Shown: positions 1 to 10,626 of the stretch, piece by piece
How the letters are laid out: the number at the start of each line of letters is the position of its first letter
Numbering within the stretch: the stretch's first letter is position 1
Source: Microbacterium sp. B35-30
Lineage (GTDB): Bacteria > Actinomycetota > Actinomycetes > Actinomycetales > Microbacteriaceae
Direction of reading: 5' to 3'
Length of the DNA: 44,005 nt
NCBI RefSeq assembly: GCF_010634855.1
Contig: NZ_MWLQ01000041.1
Span: forward strand, 1-44,005
The notes under the pieces: model-generated
What the model was told of the DNA's origin: nothing
Database searches by the model: none
What the model saw: the letters and a program-made list of their open reading frames with translations, nothing else
Made by a program: the position numbers and the translations under genes

Positions 1-1
1 C

Positions 2-328
2 CTGCGGCCCAGTGCCGACGGTGGTGCGGTCGTCGCCGAGTTCGCGGTCGCGCTGCCCGCCATCGTGCTGGTGCTCGTCCTCGGCGTCGGGGCGCTCGCC
101 GGAGCGGCACGCCAGGTGCGGCTGCAGGACGCCGTCGCCGATGCCGCACGCCTCAGCGCCCGCGGCGAGCCCGATCAGCGAGCACGTGACGCCGTGTCGG
201 CGGCGGTGGCGGGGGCGTCCGTGGAGATCGCCCCACGCGGCGACCTGGTGTGCGTGAGCGCATCGGCATCTGCACTGTTCGGCTTCCGGATCGAGGCCAC
301 CGGCTGCGCCCTCGGCGGTGGACTGTGA
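2..328 (+). CDS. TadE-like pilus/secretion protein, 5' end outside window
   Basis: The reading frame is open from base 2 to the TGA at 326-328, so the start lies upstream of the window. The visible part has the TadE layout: a short polar stretch, then E-F-A-V-A-L-P followed by a hydrophobic segment (about residues 13-38), then a small-residue-rich extracytoplasmic domain with two cysteines near the end. TadE-like pseudopilins have a Glu shortly after the prepilin peptidase site, matching the E before F-A-V here. They are minor components of Flp/Tad pili. The next gene is of the same class, as in the actinobacterial Rv3655c-Rv3654c pair upstream of topA. Family-level call only. Confidence 0.75.
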   Translation: MRPSADGGAVVAEFAVALPAIVLVLVLGVGALAGAARQVRLQDAVADAARLSARGEPDQRARDAVSAAVAGASVEIAPRGDLVCVSASASALFGFRIEATGCALGGGL

Positions 329-484
329 GCGGCGGACTGTGAGCGGGTGCGAGCGCGCCCGGCTCACCCGCCCAGGGCCCTGCGTCGGCGGTTGCCGCGC
401 CATCGGGACCGAGCGCGATGCCGCGCGGCGCGGCGGCGCGCGTTCGGCCCGCGCAGGAGCCCACACAGACGGCGGCGGCGCCTG

Positions 485-802
485 ATGCCGGGAACCATGG
501 CCGTCACCGGTATCGTGGCCGCCGCAGCACTCCTCACGTCCGGGCTCGCGATGGCGGGGGCTGCGGCCGTCGCGGGGCAGCGTCTCGCGTCGGCAGCGGA
601 CGCCGGCGCGCTGGCGGCCGCGGATGCCGCGTCCGGCGCGGTCCCCGGCATCCCGTGCGCCCGTGCGGCAGAGGTCGCGGGCACGTTCGGAGCGGTCGTG
701 GACGCCTGCGATCTCGACGAACTGGTCGCGACGATCACCGTCTCGCTGCAGCTCGGACCGGTCACCGCGCGGACCTCCGCCCGTGCGGGCCCCCCACCCT
801 GA
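485..802 (+). CDS. TadE/TadG-like (Rv3654c-type) secreted or membrane protein
   Basis: This short protein (105 residues from the ATG at 485) starts almost at once with a hydrophobic segment (V-T-G-I-V-A-A-A-A-L-L, residues 6-30). An Ala-rich stretch follows with the L-A-A-A-D-A motif common in TadG/Rv3654c-like proteins, then two cysteines around residues 58 and 76. The frame is open upstream to 347, but that part is Arg-rich and reads like non-coding frame, so the start at 485 (or the ATG at 500) is preferred. No clear Shine-Dalgarno is visible. It follows the TadE-like gene by about 150 bases and is probably in the same operon. Its role in Tad pilus assembly is inferred from family and position. 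Confidence 0.6.
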   Translation: MPGTMAVTGIVAAAALLTSGLAMAGAAAVAGQRLASAADAGALAAADAASGAVPGIPCARAAEVAGTFGAVVDACDLDELVATITVSLQLGPVTARTSARAGPPP

Positions 803-869
803 TCCGGGCTCACAGCGCCCGTACCGAGAACTGGCGTGTATGGTTTGCGTCGAAGAAAGGACGCCCCCG

Positions 870-3586
<2,717 letters not shown>

Positions 3587-3590
<4 letters not shown>

Positions 3591-4258
3591 CGGCGGACCC
3601 GGCCCCGCGATCCGCGCCCGCCGAGGGCCCACAGGCGGCCACCGGGCTGTTCGTCACGTTCGAGGGCGGTGACGGCGTCGGCAAGACCACCCAGGCGGCG
3701 CTTCTCGAGGAATGGCTGACGGATGCCGGCCGCACGGTCGTGCGCACCCGCGAGCCGGGCGGCACCGAGGTGGGCGTGCTGATCCGCGACATCGTCCTGC
3801 ATCACCGGGGCGAGGTCGCGCCGCGCGCCGAAGCGCTGCTGTACGCCGCCGACCGGGCCCACCACATCGAGACCCTCGTGCGCCCGGCCCTCTCCCGGGG
3901 CGAGGTCGTGATCCAGGACCGCTACCTCGACTCGTCGGTCGCCTACCAGGGCGCCGGGCGTGTGCTCGGCCGCGACGAGGTGCGCGACCTCTCGCTGTGG
4001 GCGACCGAAGGCCTGCTTCCCGACGTCACCGTGCTCCTGGACCTCGACCCGGCGGCCGCCCGCGCGCGGCTCGACGCCGACGACAAGCCCTTCGACCGGC
4101 TCGAGGCCGAGAAGGAGCACTTCCACGCGCGCGTGCGGGCCGAGTTCCTCTCCCTCGCCGACGCGGAGCCCGACCGCTTCCTCGTGCTGGACGCGTCCCG
4201 GCCGGCCGACGAGCTCGCTGCCGCTGTGCGCGAGCGCGTGCAGACCCTGCTGGGCTGA
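3587..4258 (+). CDS. tmk: Thymidylate kinase (dTMP kinase)
   Basis: It phosphorylates dTMP to dTDP with ATP, the last dedicated step toward dTTP. A P-loop G-G-D-G-V-G-K-T lies at residues 27-34. A D-R-Y motif in Q-D-R-Y-L-D-S-S (about residues 110-117) is the nucleotide-binding signature of the family, and a LID-like stretch with K-P-F-D-R is near residue 165. Length 223 residues, slightly longer than usual because of a Pro/Ala-rich N-terminus. The GTG start overlaps the topA TGA (GTGA), which implies translational coupling. Gene order topA-tmk-holB is common in Actinobacteria, although a repeat-rich gap separates holB here. Confidence 0.95.
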
Positions 4259-4291
4259 CCGTACGCCGGGCCGCCGGCGTCCGTTCCGAGT

Positions 4292-4356
4292 TCAGGTGAT
4301 TACGCCGGGGTAGGAGAGTTGCCCGCAGATCGTCCTGCCTTCGCCACATCTCCTGA
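4292..4356 (+). repeat. 65-bp imperfect palindromic repeat, copy 1
   Basis: The copy runs from TCAGGTGATTACGCC to CACATCTCCTGA. It matches copy 2 (4479-4543) at 59 of 65 positions by direct comparison. The two ends are imperfect inverted repeats (TCAGGTGAT against TCAGGAGAT on the other strand), so the transcript can fold into a long hairpin. The organisation resembles a REP-like or MITE-like palindromic unit. No family is recognised. Confidence 0.75.
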
Positions 4357-4478
4357 TCTGTTGACGCGCGGATGCCCCCGTGCGGAGGGATGCTCCGGGA
4401 GGGATGCCCTGACGGATGTCCCGTGCGGACGGACTTCCCCGAGGCGGGGTGGTTCCCGCGCTTGTGTCTGTTGCGAGA

Positions 4479-4543
4479 TCAGGTGATTTCACCGGGGTAG
4501 GACGTTTGGCCGCAGATCGTCCTGCCTTCGCCACATCTCCTGA
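4479..4543 (+). repeat. 65-bp imperfect palindromic repeat, copy 2
   Basis: Second copy of the element at 4292-4356, in the same orientation and 187 bp downstream. Its arms pair better than those of copy 1: TCAGGTGAT...GGTAGGACG at the left faces CGTCCTGCC...ATCTCCTGA at the right, with 18 of 26 positions complementary. All the differences between copies fall in the left half; the right 34 bases are identical. Confidence 0.75.
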
Positions 4544-4601
4544 CCTCGAGACGTGGTCGCGCAGGGCATCGACCGAAGCGCGCGCTGTCAGCCCCCGCGG
4601 T

Positions 4602-4607
4602 TAGGCT
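4602..4607 (+). promoter_or_regulatory. -10 element for leaderless holB
   Basis: TAGGCT is followed by exactly 7 bases and then the holB ATG at 4615. Transcription would begin at or next to the start codon. No Shine-Dalgarno is present, which fits a leaderless mRNA. Confidence 0.6.
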
Positions 4608-4614
4608 GGGCGGG

Positions 4615-5817
4615 ATGGATGCCGCGACCCTGCCCGCCGACGCGAACGAGCGCGACGCGCGCGACGCCGCGGGTGGCGGAGCGGCCGTGCCGTGGGGTGA
4701 TGTGTGGGGGCAGCCGGAGGCGGTCGCCGCACTGCGGGAGGCGGCATCCGACCCCGCGTCGATGACCCACGCGTGGCTCATCACCGGACCTCCCGGCTCG
4801 GGCCGTTCGACGCTGGCGCACGCGTTCGCCGCGGCGCTCATCGCCGAGCCAGGCGACGAGCGAGCGATGCAGCAGGTGCTGGCCGGCACCCACCCCGATC
4901 TCACGGCGCTGCGCACCGAGGGCGTCATCATCTCGATCAAGGACGCCCGCGCGCTGGTGGAGCGCTCGTACTTCTCGCCCTCGCTCGGCCGGTACCGCGT
5001 CATCGTCATGGAAGACGCCGACCGCATGGCCGAGCGCACCTCTAACGTGTTGCTGAAAGCCCTCGAAGAGCCTCCCGAGCGCACCGTGTGGGTGCTCTGC
5101 GCGCCGAGCGATGCCGACCTCCTACCCACGATCCGCTCCCGTGTGCGCACGCTGCGCCTGCGCGAGCCCGACATCGCCGACGTGGCCGACCTGATCGTGC
5201 GGCGCAGCGGAGTCGATCCGGCGATCGCCGAGCAGTCCGCCCGGCACGCGCAGCGTCACATCGGCATGGCCCAGCGGCTGGCGACGGATGCCGCAGCCCG
5301 CGCGCGTCGCGACGCCACCCTGCGAGGGGTGCTGGCCGTGCGAGGGGTCGGCGACGCGGTCGAGGTGGCCGGCGCGATCGTCTCTGCCGCGACCGATGAC
5401 GCCAAGGCGCTCACGGCGGAGCGGGACGAGGCCGAGCGCTCGTCGCTCCTGCGCACGCTCGGCATCGCCGAGGGCGGAGCGATCCCACCGGCGGTGCGCT
5501 CGCAGCTCTCGGCGCTCGAGGACGAGCAGAGGCGCCGCGCCACCCGCAGCCTGCGCGACGGCATCGATCGCGTGCTGACCGACCTGGAGTCGATGTTCCG
5601 CGACGTGCTGATGCTGCAGTTCGGCCGGGACGCCGTGCTCATCAACCGGGAACTCGAGTCCGACCTGCGCGCCCTCGCCGCGGCGTGGACGCCCGAGCGC
5701 ACCCTGACGGTCGTCGACCGCATCGGCGTGACCCGTGAGAACCTCGAACTCAACGCCGCCCCCGCACTCGCCCTCGAGAGCATGCTCGTCACCGTTGCGA
5801 GCGGAAGGATCCCGTGA
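4615..5817 (+). CDS. holB: DNA polymerase III delta' subunit
   Basis: Delta' is part of the clamp loader that places the beta sliding clamp on primed DNA. The AAA+ N-terminal half has W-G-Q-P-E-A-V and a P-loop position G-P-P-G-S-G-R-S (residues 58-65), followed by N-V-L-L-K-A-L-E-E-P-P, the typical delta'/gamma segment near the sensor region. The P-loop has Arg instead of Lys. The four-cysteine zinc module common after the P-loop in bacterial clamp loader subunits is absent; the region between A-L-I-A-E and V-L-A-G-T-H contains no cysteine. Length 400 residues. The start fits a leaderless -10 box. The downstream peptidase gene overlaps its stop (GTGA). Confidence 0.9.
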   Translation: MDAATLPADANERDARDAAGGGAAVPWGDVWGQPEAVAALREAASDPASMTHAWLITGPPGSGRSTLAHAFAAALIAEPGDERAMQQVLAGTHPDLTALRTEGVIISIKDARALVERSYFSPSLGRYRVIVMEDADRMAERTSNVLLKALEEPPERTVWVLCAPSDADLLPTIRSRVRTLRLREPDIADVADLIVRRSGVDPAIAEQSARHAQRHIGMAQRLATDAAARARRDATLRGVLAVRGVGDAVEVAGAIVSAATDDAKALTAERDEAERSSLLRTLGIAEGGAIPPAVRSQLSALEDEQRRRATRSLRDGIDRVLTDLESMFRDVLMLQFGRDAVLINRELESDLRALAAAWTPERTLTVVDRIGVTRENLELNAAPALALESMLVTVASGRIP

Positions 5818-7406
5818 ACACGACCCGCCCCCGCCGACCCGGCTCCTCGCAGTCCGGCAGGCTCGGCATCAGGACGAAGGCCGTGGCGGTCGTGGCCGGC
5901 CTCGTCGCGGCATCCGTCGCCCTGAGCGGCTGCCTCTCCAGCATGATCCCCGATGCGGCGCCTCGCCCCACCACGAGCAAGACGGCCGACACCGACGGGG
6001 TGCCGGCCGAGCTGCTGCCGTACTACGAGCAGACGCTCGACTGGAGCTCCTGCAGCGGTGACTTCGACTGCGCCACCGTCACCGCACCGCTGGACTGGGC
6101 CGATCCGTCGAAGGGCGACATCGAGCTCTCGCTGATCCGCAGTCGCGCCGAGGGCGGCGGCGAGCCGATCGGATCCCTTCTGACGAATCCCGGCGGGCCC
6201 GGGTCCAGCGGAGTGGCGCTGATCCGCGACTCGGTGTCGTTCGCGGTGAGCGACCCGGTGCGCCAGCAGTTCGATGTCATCGGCTTCGATCCCCGCGGCG
6301 TCGGCGAGTCGACCGCCGTGACGTGCTACGACGCGGCGGACATGGACGCCTACCTGTTCGACATCCCCGAGAACGAGCGCGGGACGGATGCCTGGACCGA
6401 CGAGCTGCTCGCACGCCACGCGGCCTTCGGCGAGGCGTGCGAGGCGAGCAGCGACAGCATCCTCCCGTACATCACGACCGACAACTCCGCTCGCGACATG
6501 GACATGATGCGCGCCGTGCTGGGCGACGAGCAGTTGAACTACCTCGGCTACTCGTACGGCACGTTCCTGGGTGCGACCTACGCCAAGCTGTTCCCCGAGA
6601 AGGTCGGACGCCTCGTGCTCGACGGTGCCATCGATCCGTCGATTCCGGGGCTGGATGTCGGCATCACGCAGGGGATCGGCTTCGAGTCGGCGCTGCGGGC
6701 ATACATGGCGGACTGCCTGAACGACGATGAGTGCCCGTTCCGCGGAAGCGTCGATCAGGCGATGACCGATCTCGGCACGCTCCTCGCGGAGGTGGACGGC
6801 AACCCCATCCCCAACGCGGACGGCCGCATGCTCGGCGCCGACTCGCTCATGACCACGATCGTCTCGGCACTGTATTCGCAGGACAGCTGGAGCTACCTCA
6901 CCATGGCGCTCACCGAGGTCCTCCAGGGCAACGCCGACCTGGCCTTCCAGCTGGCGGACTTTTACTACAACCGGCAGGACGGCGCCTACCTCGACAACTC
7001 GACCGAGGCCTTCCGCGCGTACAACTGCATGGACTATCCCGTGGACGCGACCGAGCAGCAGCAGGCCGATGCCCAGGCGCTGCTGGCGGCCGAGGCACCG
7101 ACGGTCGCACCGTACTGGAGCGGCCCGGATCCCTGCGAGGTCTGGCCGTACCCGGCGACGGGCGTCCGGGAGCGCATCACCGCCGAGGGCGCCGCTCCGA
7201 TCGTCGTGGTGGGCACCACGAACGATCCCGCGACTCCGTACGAGTGGTCGGTGTCACTGGCCGAGCAGCTGTCGTCCGGCGTCCTGGTGACCCGCGTCGG
7301 CGAGGGACACACCGGCTACAACAAGGGCAACGCGTGCGTGGACTCGGCCGTCGAGACCTACCTGCTCGACGGCACCCCGCCCGAGGACGGCCTGCGCTGC
7401 GAATAG
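5814..7406 (+). CDS. Secreted lipoprotein alpha/beta hydrolase, TAP-type peptidase
   Basis: A predicted lipoprotein of 530 residues with a hydrophobic signal ending in L-S-G-C (Cys41). The alpha/beta hydrolase core shows an oxyanion-hole motif N-P-G-G-P-G-S-S-G from residue 125, the nucleophile elbow G-Y-S-Y-G (Ser247), an Asp in T-N-D-P-A-T-P (Asp471) and a His in G-E-G-H-T-G-Y (His499). The C-terminal region with paired cysteines (N-A-C-V-D ... L-R-C-E) matches the TAP-like C-terminal domain of Streptomyces tripeptidyl aminopeptidases. It probably trims peptides outside the cytoplasm. The GTG start overlaps the holB stop, so the two may be co-translated although unrelated in function. The substrate is not known. 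Confidence 0.85.
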   Translation: MNTTRPRRPGSSQSGRLGIRTKAVAVVAGLVAASVALSGCLSSMIPDAAPRPTTSKTADTDGVPAELLPYYEQTLDWSSCSGDFDCATVTAPLDWADPSKGDIELSLIRSRAEGGGEPIGSLLTNPGGPGSSGVALIRDSVSFAVSDPVRQQFDVIGFDPRGVGESTAVTCYDAADMDAYLFDIPENERGTDAWTDELLARHAAFGEACEASSDSILPYITTDNSARDMDMMRAVLGDEQLNYLGYSYGTFLGATYAKLFPEKVGRLVLDGAIDPSIPGLDVGITQGIGFESALRAYMADCLNDDECPFRGSVDQAMTDLGTLLAEVDGNPIPNADGRMLGADSLMTTIVSALYSQDSWSYLTMALTEVLQGNADLAFQLADFYYNRQDGAYLDNSTEAFRAYNCMDYPVDATEQQQADAQALLAAEAPTVAPYWSGPDPCEVWPYPATGVRERITAEGAAPIVVVGTTNDPATPYEWSVSLAEQLSSGVLVTRVGEGHTGYNKGNACVDSAVETYLLDGTPPEDGLRCE

Positions 7407-7557
7407 GAGCCGGAAGCGTGGCGACCGCCTATCCCCGAGGTGGGCCCACGCGCCCCGAGGCTCCGCGCAGCGCGAAGCGATGCGTGGAGAGGGCGTGGGG
7501 AGGATGCCGCAGCCGCAGCATCCGCTTCTCTCATCGGTGGCGGGGTCGCCCCAGCGG

Positions 7558-8217
7558 TCAGCGGCGCAGCACGCGACGTGCGAGTGCGTTGCCGATGAAC
7601 TGCACGGCCTGGACGATCACGATGATGACGAGCACCGCCGCCCACGTGACCCACGGGTTGAACTGCTTGAAGCCGTAGACGATCGCGAACTCGCCGAGGC
7701 CTCCGGCGGCCACCGCGCCGGCGATGGCTGTCATGTCGACGAGGGCCACGACGATGAACGTGTAGCCGAGGATCAGGGGGCCGAGGGCCTCGCGGGGGAG
7801 CAGGCGCAGGAGAATCCGTGAGCGGCTGGCGCCGGTGGCGCGGGCGGCCTCGATGACACCGGGGCGGACCGTGAGCAGATTCTGCTCGACGATGCGGCTG
7901 ATCGCGAACAGCGACGCGATGGTGATCGCGAAGATGCCGAACTCCGGCCCGATGCCCGGGATGCCGAGGCTCCGGGCGATCGGCTGCACCGCGGCGAGCA
8001 GGATCACGAACGGGATCGGGCGGAAGAAGTTGACGATCACGTTGATGGTCCCGAAGAGGAACCGGTTCGGGAAGAGACTCCCGGGTCGCGTCGCGTAGAG
8101 CGCCAGCCCGACGAACAGGCCCGCGATGCCGCCGAACACGAGGCTCAGCGACACCACGTACAGGGTCTCGGCCGTTGCGGCCCAGAGCTCGGGAAGCAGA
8201 TCGACGAGCCTATCCAC
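7558..8217 (-). CDS. metI: Methionine ABC transporter permease
   Basis: An integral membrane permease with about five hydrophobic segments. It has the conserved ABC permease loop E-A-A-R-A-T-G-A-S (ahead of R-S-R-I-L-L-R-L-L-P), which contacts the ATPase. V-N-F-F-R-P-I-P-F and A-I-A-G-A-V-A-A-G-G-L-G are typical of MetI. The GTG at 8217 is chosen because AGGAGG lies just upstream and the frame 5' of it reads inside metN; this gives 219 residues. It overlaps metN by 8 bases, so the two are translationally coupled. It converges on the peptidase gene across 151 bases. Confidence 0.92.
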   Translation of the reverse strand: MDRLVDLLPELWAATAETLYVVSLSLVFGGIAGLFVGLALYATRPGSLFPNRFLFGTINVIVNFFRPIPFVILLAAVQPIARSLGIPGIGPEFGIFAITIASLFAISRIVEQNLLTVRPGVIEAARATGASRSRILLRLLPREALGPLILGYTFIVVALVDMTAIAGAVAAGGLGEFAIVYGFKQFNPWVTWAAVLVIIVIVQAVQFIGNALARRVLRR

Positions 8218-9247
8218 GGGCGTCCTCCTCGATGAGCGGCGCGAACGCCGAAGCGGCGTCGATCGCCTGCTGCACGGCATCCGGCTCTCCGGTCAGTGCC
8301 AGGGTGAGATGCCCGAAAACGCGCCCGGCGATGTCGTTGATCCCGCCGTGGATGAGCTCGAACCGCACGCCGTGCGACGAGAGCGCGGCGAACACGTCGG
8401 CCTGGGTGACATCCCCCTCGCGCACGGTGAACGTGACGATCCGCCCGGGGTGGCGATCCTGCAGCGTGCGCAGCTGGTCGCCGGCGGGCACGTCCTCGAT
8501 GATGCTGGCGACGAACCTGCGTGTCGCCGCGTGCCGGGGCGCCGAGAGCACGTCGAAGACCGCGCCGCTCTCGATGACGCGGCCGTTCTCCATCACGACG
8601 ACCCGGTCGGCGAGCGTGCGGATGACGTCCATCTCGTGCGTGATGACGAGGATGGTGACGCCGAGCTCCGCGTTGATGCGTGCGAGGAGCGCGAGCACCT
8701 CTTGCGTCGTGTCGGGGTCGAGCGCGCTGGTCGCCTCGTCCGCGAGCAGGATCCGCGGGCTCGTCGCAAGAGCGCGGGCGATGCCGACGCGCTGCTTCTG
8801 CCCGCCCGAGAGCTGCTCGGGGTAGCTGCGGGCCTTGTCGGCGAGCCCGACGAAGCGCAGCAGCTCATCGACGCGCGCCGCGATCTCGGCCCGCGGGCGC
8901 CCGGCGACCTCAAGGGGGTAGGCGACGTTCTTCGCCACAGTGCGCGATTCGAAGAGGTTGAACTGCTGGAAGATCATGCCGATGTCGCCGCGCAGCTCAC
9001 GCAGCTCGCGCTCGCGAAGGCGCGTGATGTCGCGGCCGTCGATCTCGACGGTGCCGGCGGTGGGGGTCTCCAGCGCGTTCACCAGGCGCAGCACGGTGCT
9101 CTTGCCGGCGCCCGAGTAGCCGATGATGCCGCACACCTCGCCTGCTGCCACGTCGAGCGAGACGTCGTCGACGGCGACGACGTCTGCGCCGTCCTTGGCG
9201 GATGCCGGAAAGGTCTTGGTCACGCCGGTCAGGCGGATGAGGGTCAT
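8210..9247 (-). CDS. metN: Methionine ABC transporter ATP-binding protein
   Basis: ABC ATPase of 345 residues. Walker A is G-Y-S-G-A-G-K-S-T (43-51), the signature is L-S-G-G-Q-K-Q-R (about 145), Walker B leads into L-L-A-D-E-A-T-S-A-L-D-P, and the switch His is in I-T-H-E-M-D. The C-terminal 80 residues (from about 265) form a NIL-type ferredoxin-like domain, which in MetN binds methionine and inhibits transport when the internal pool is high. Residues V-A-A-L-S...H-G-V-R-F-E-L-I-H-G-G-I-N-D-I belong to that domain. It drives import with MetI and MetQ. Confidence 0.95.
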   Translation of the reverse strand: MTLIRLTGVTKTFPASAKDGADVVAVDDVSLDVAAGEVCGIIGYSGAGKSTVLRLVNALETPTAGTVEIDGRDITRLRERELRELRGDIGMIFQQFNLFESRTVAKNVAYPLEVAGRPRAEIAARVDELLRFVGLADKARSYPEQLSGGQKQRVGIARALATSPRILLADEATSALDPDTTQEVLALLARINAELGVTILVITHEMDVIRTLADRVVVMENGRVIESGAVFDVLSAPRHAATRRFVASIIEDVPAGDQLRTLQDRHPGRIVTFTVREGDVTQADVFAALSSHGVRFELIHGGINDIAGRVFGHLTLALTGEPDAVQQAIDAASAFAPLIEEDARG

Positions 9248-9273
9248 GGGTGCTCCTCGGCGGAACGCGCGTA

Positions 9274-9308
9274 TGCGGCCCGGGCGCTCGAGGCGCCGGC
9301 GGGCCGCA
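9274..9308 (-). promoter_or_regulatory. Stable hairpin between metQ and metN
   Basis: TGCGGCCCG (9274-9282) pairs perfectly with CGGGCCGCA (9300-9308), and inside it GGCGC pairs with GCGCC around a TCGAG loop, leaving a 2-base bulge. It lies in the 87-base gap after the metQ stop. There is no T-tract, so it is more likely a 3'-end stabiliser or partial terminator that keeps binding-protein mRNA above metN-metI mRNA. This role is inferred from similar operons. Confidence 0.6.
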
Positions 9309-9334
9309 CAGGCGAGTGCCGCGGTGTGGCGGGC

Positions 9335-10240
9335 TTACGAGTTGGCGCGGATGTCGTCCTCGACGTCGGTGAGCGACGTGAGGAGCTCGTCGACGGGCGT
9401 CTTGACGAGGACGGCGGTGCCGCCCGACGCCTCCAGGACGCCGTCCTGCACGGCCTTGGTGTTCTGATAGATCTCCACGAGCTTGAGGTAGGTCGGGTTG
9501 TCGGCGTCCTCCGCCTTCGCGGCGAAGATGTTGATGTACGGGAAGGCCGACGGGTCGGCGGGGTCGTCCTGCGCGAGCAGCTCGTCCTCCGTCAGACCGG
9601 ACTTCGTGACGAAGTCGTTGTTCACGATCGCGCCGGCGAAGTCGGGAAGCGACGACGCGGTGAAGTCCGCGGCGACAGCTTCGACGCGCACCTTCGACTC
9701 CGCCTCGATGACCTCGGCAGGAGTCGAGAAGGGTGAGCCGCCGTCCTCGAGTTCGATGAGGCCCGCGGACTGCAGCACCAGCAGGGCGCGCGCGCCGTTC
9801 GACTCGTCGTTGGGAATGGCGACCGTCGAGCCCTCGGGGATGTCGTCGACGGAGTCGTACTGGGTCGAGTAGAGGCCGAGCGGGTAGATCGCCGTGGCGC
9901 CGATCGGCTGCAGGTCGTCGCCGCTCTGCACGTTGTAGGTGGCGAGGTAGATGATGTGCTGAAACTGGTTGAGGTCCAGCTCGCCCGCAGACAGAGCGGG
10001 GTTGGGCTGCGAGTACTCCGTGAAGTCGACGAGCTCCACCTCGATGCCCTCTTCGGCGGCGGCCTCCTTGTAGGTTTCCCAGTACGGTTCCCCGGCGCCG
10101 ACGACGCCGATGCGCACGACCTCGTCCCCGGCGGGGGCGTCGGCCGCGGCATCCGTCCCGCTACCGGCACAGCCGGCGAGGAGGAGGGCGAGGGGGAGTG
10201 CGAGTGCTGCTGCTGCGGTGAGCTTCTTGGGCGTGGACAT
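9335..10240 (-). CDS. metQ: Methionine-binding lipoprotein (NlpA/MetQ family)
   Basis: A 301-residue lipoprotein whose signal peptide ends L-L-A-G-C (Cys24). After the linker it reads R-I-G-V-V-G-A-G-E-P-Y-W, then E-Y-S-Q-P-N-P-A-L-S-A-G-E-L-D-L-N-Q-F-Q-H, the NlpA family hallmark. The ATG at 10240 is the only start that gives a normal signal peptide; the open frame upstream of it is not signal-like. It captures methionine or a close analogue (D-methionine, methionine peptides) for MetNI. The gene heads the operon. I see no SAM riboswitch in the 250-base leader, only a GC-rich hairpin. Confidence 0.93.
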   Translation of the reverse strand: MSTPKKLTAAAALALPLALLLAGCAGSGTDAAADAPAGDEVVRIGVVGAGEPYWETYKEAAAEEGIEVELVDFTEYSQPNPALSAGELDLNQFQHIIYLATYNVQSGDDLQPIGATAIYPLGLYSTQYDSVDDIPEGSTVAIPNDESNGARALLVLQSAGLIELEDGGSPFSTPAEVIEAESKVRVEAVAADFTASSLPDFAGAIVNNDFVTKSGLTEDELLAQDDPADPSAFPYINIFAAKAEDADNPTYLKLVEIYQNTKAVQDGVLEASGGTAVLVKTPVDELLTSLTDVEDDIRANS

Positions 10241-10380
10241 GTGCGTGCTCCTGTGGATCGAGGCCCGTGTCGGCGGGTGGCCGCGTGCTCGATCCACCGG
10301 ACCGCGCACGCTTCGTCGCGGACCGCGTTCGAACCTACGTGGCGTCCGCCTCTCGTCCGAACCCGGCCGTAACACGTCGA

Positions 10381-10410
10381 CACCGAGCGGCTGCCGGCGC
10401 GGCAGCGGTG
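10381..10410. promoter_or_regulatory. GC-rich hairpin between metQ and tRNA-Thr
   Basis: CTGCCG (10391-10396) and CGGCAG (10400-10405) pair around a GCG loop, and flanking CACCG / CGGTG extend the stem after a 5-base bulge (AGCGG). It lies 141 bases upstream of metQ, in the region shared with the divergent tRNA-Thr promoter. It could be a 5' leader structure of metQ or an operator. No sequence match to SAM-I or McbR sites was recognised. Confidence 0.45.
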
Positions 10411-10460
10411 CGCCCGCCGCGGTGCACCCCGCGGTGTTCGCGAGCACTCCCGAGACCCTG

Positions 10461-10466
10461 TAAGAT
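10461..10466 (+). promoter_or_regulatory. Probable -10 box of the tRNA-Thr promoter
   Basis: TAAGAT lies 30 bases before the tRNA 5' end and is close to the housekeeping consensus TANNNT. The -35 is not clear. Confidence 0.45.
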
Positions 10467-10496
10467 CGTTGCTTGTGCATCGCGCAAGCGAGGCGC

Positions 10497-10569
10497 GCCA
10501 CCTTAGCTCAGTCGGCAGAGCGATTCACTCGTAATGAATAGGTCAAGGGTTCGATTCCCTTAGGTGGCT
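10497..10569 (+). tRNA. tRNA-Thr (anticodon CGU)
   Basis: A full cloverleaf of 73 nucleotides. The acceptor GCCACCT pairs with AGGTGGC, the D stem is GCTC/GAGC, the anticodon stem ATTCA/TGAAT encloses loop CTCGTAA, and the T stem AAGGG/CCCTT encloses TTCGATT. The anticodon CGT (CGU in RNA) reads ACG codons. CCA is not encoded. A strong terminator follows. Confidence 0.97.
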
Positions 10570-10578
10570 CAGAACCGG

Positions 10579-10602
10579 AACGGCCGCGGGAGCGGCCGTT
10601 TT
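10579..10602 (+). terminator. Rho-independent terminator of tRNA-Thr
   Basis: AACGGCCGC (10579-10587) and GCGGCCGTT (10592-10600) form a perfect 9-bp stem with loop GGGA, followed by TT. It lies 10 bases after the tRNA. Confidence 0.8.
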
Positions 10603-10626
10603 CCGTATGCGAAGGACGGTGGTGCG

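Larger units (their letters stand above)
4259..4614. other. Intergenic region tmk-holB with no gene seen
   Basis: This 356-base gap holds no convincing coding frame. It contains two direct copies of a 65-bp palindromic repeat, listed separately, and the holB promoter at its right end. Between the repeats (4357-4478) there is GC-rich sequence with several GGATG words and no recognisable feature. Confidence 0.7.

Noticed and set aside
347..484. N-terminal extension of the TadG-like protein
   Set aside because: The extension is almost entirely Arg/Pro/Ala, with no pilin features, and would place the signal segment in the middle of the protein.
840..869. ATG at 840 as the topA start
   Set aside because: It is in frame, but no ribosome site precedes it at normal distance, and GAAAGGA sits 8 bases before the TTG at 870, right where homologous proteins begin.
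10241..10496. SAM riboswitch upstream of metQ
   Set aside because: I looked for the conserved SAM-I and SAM-IV core words on the minus strand and did not find them. Only a simple hairpin is visible.
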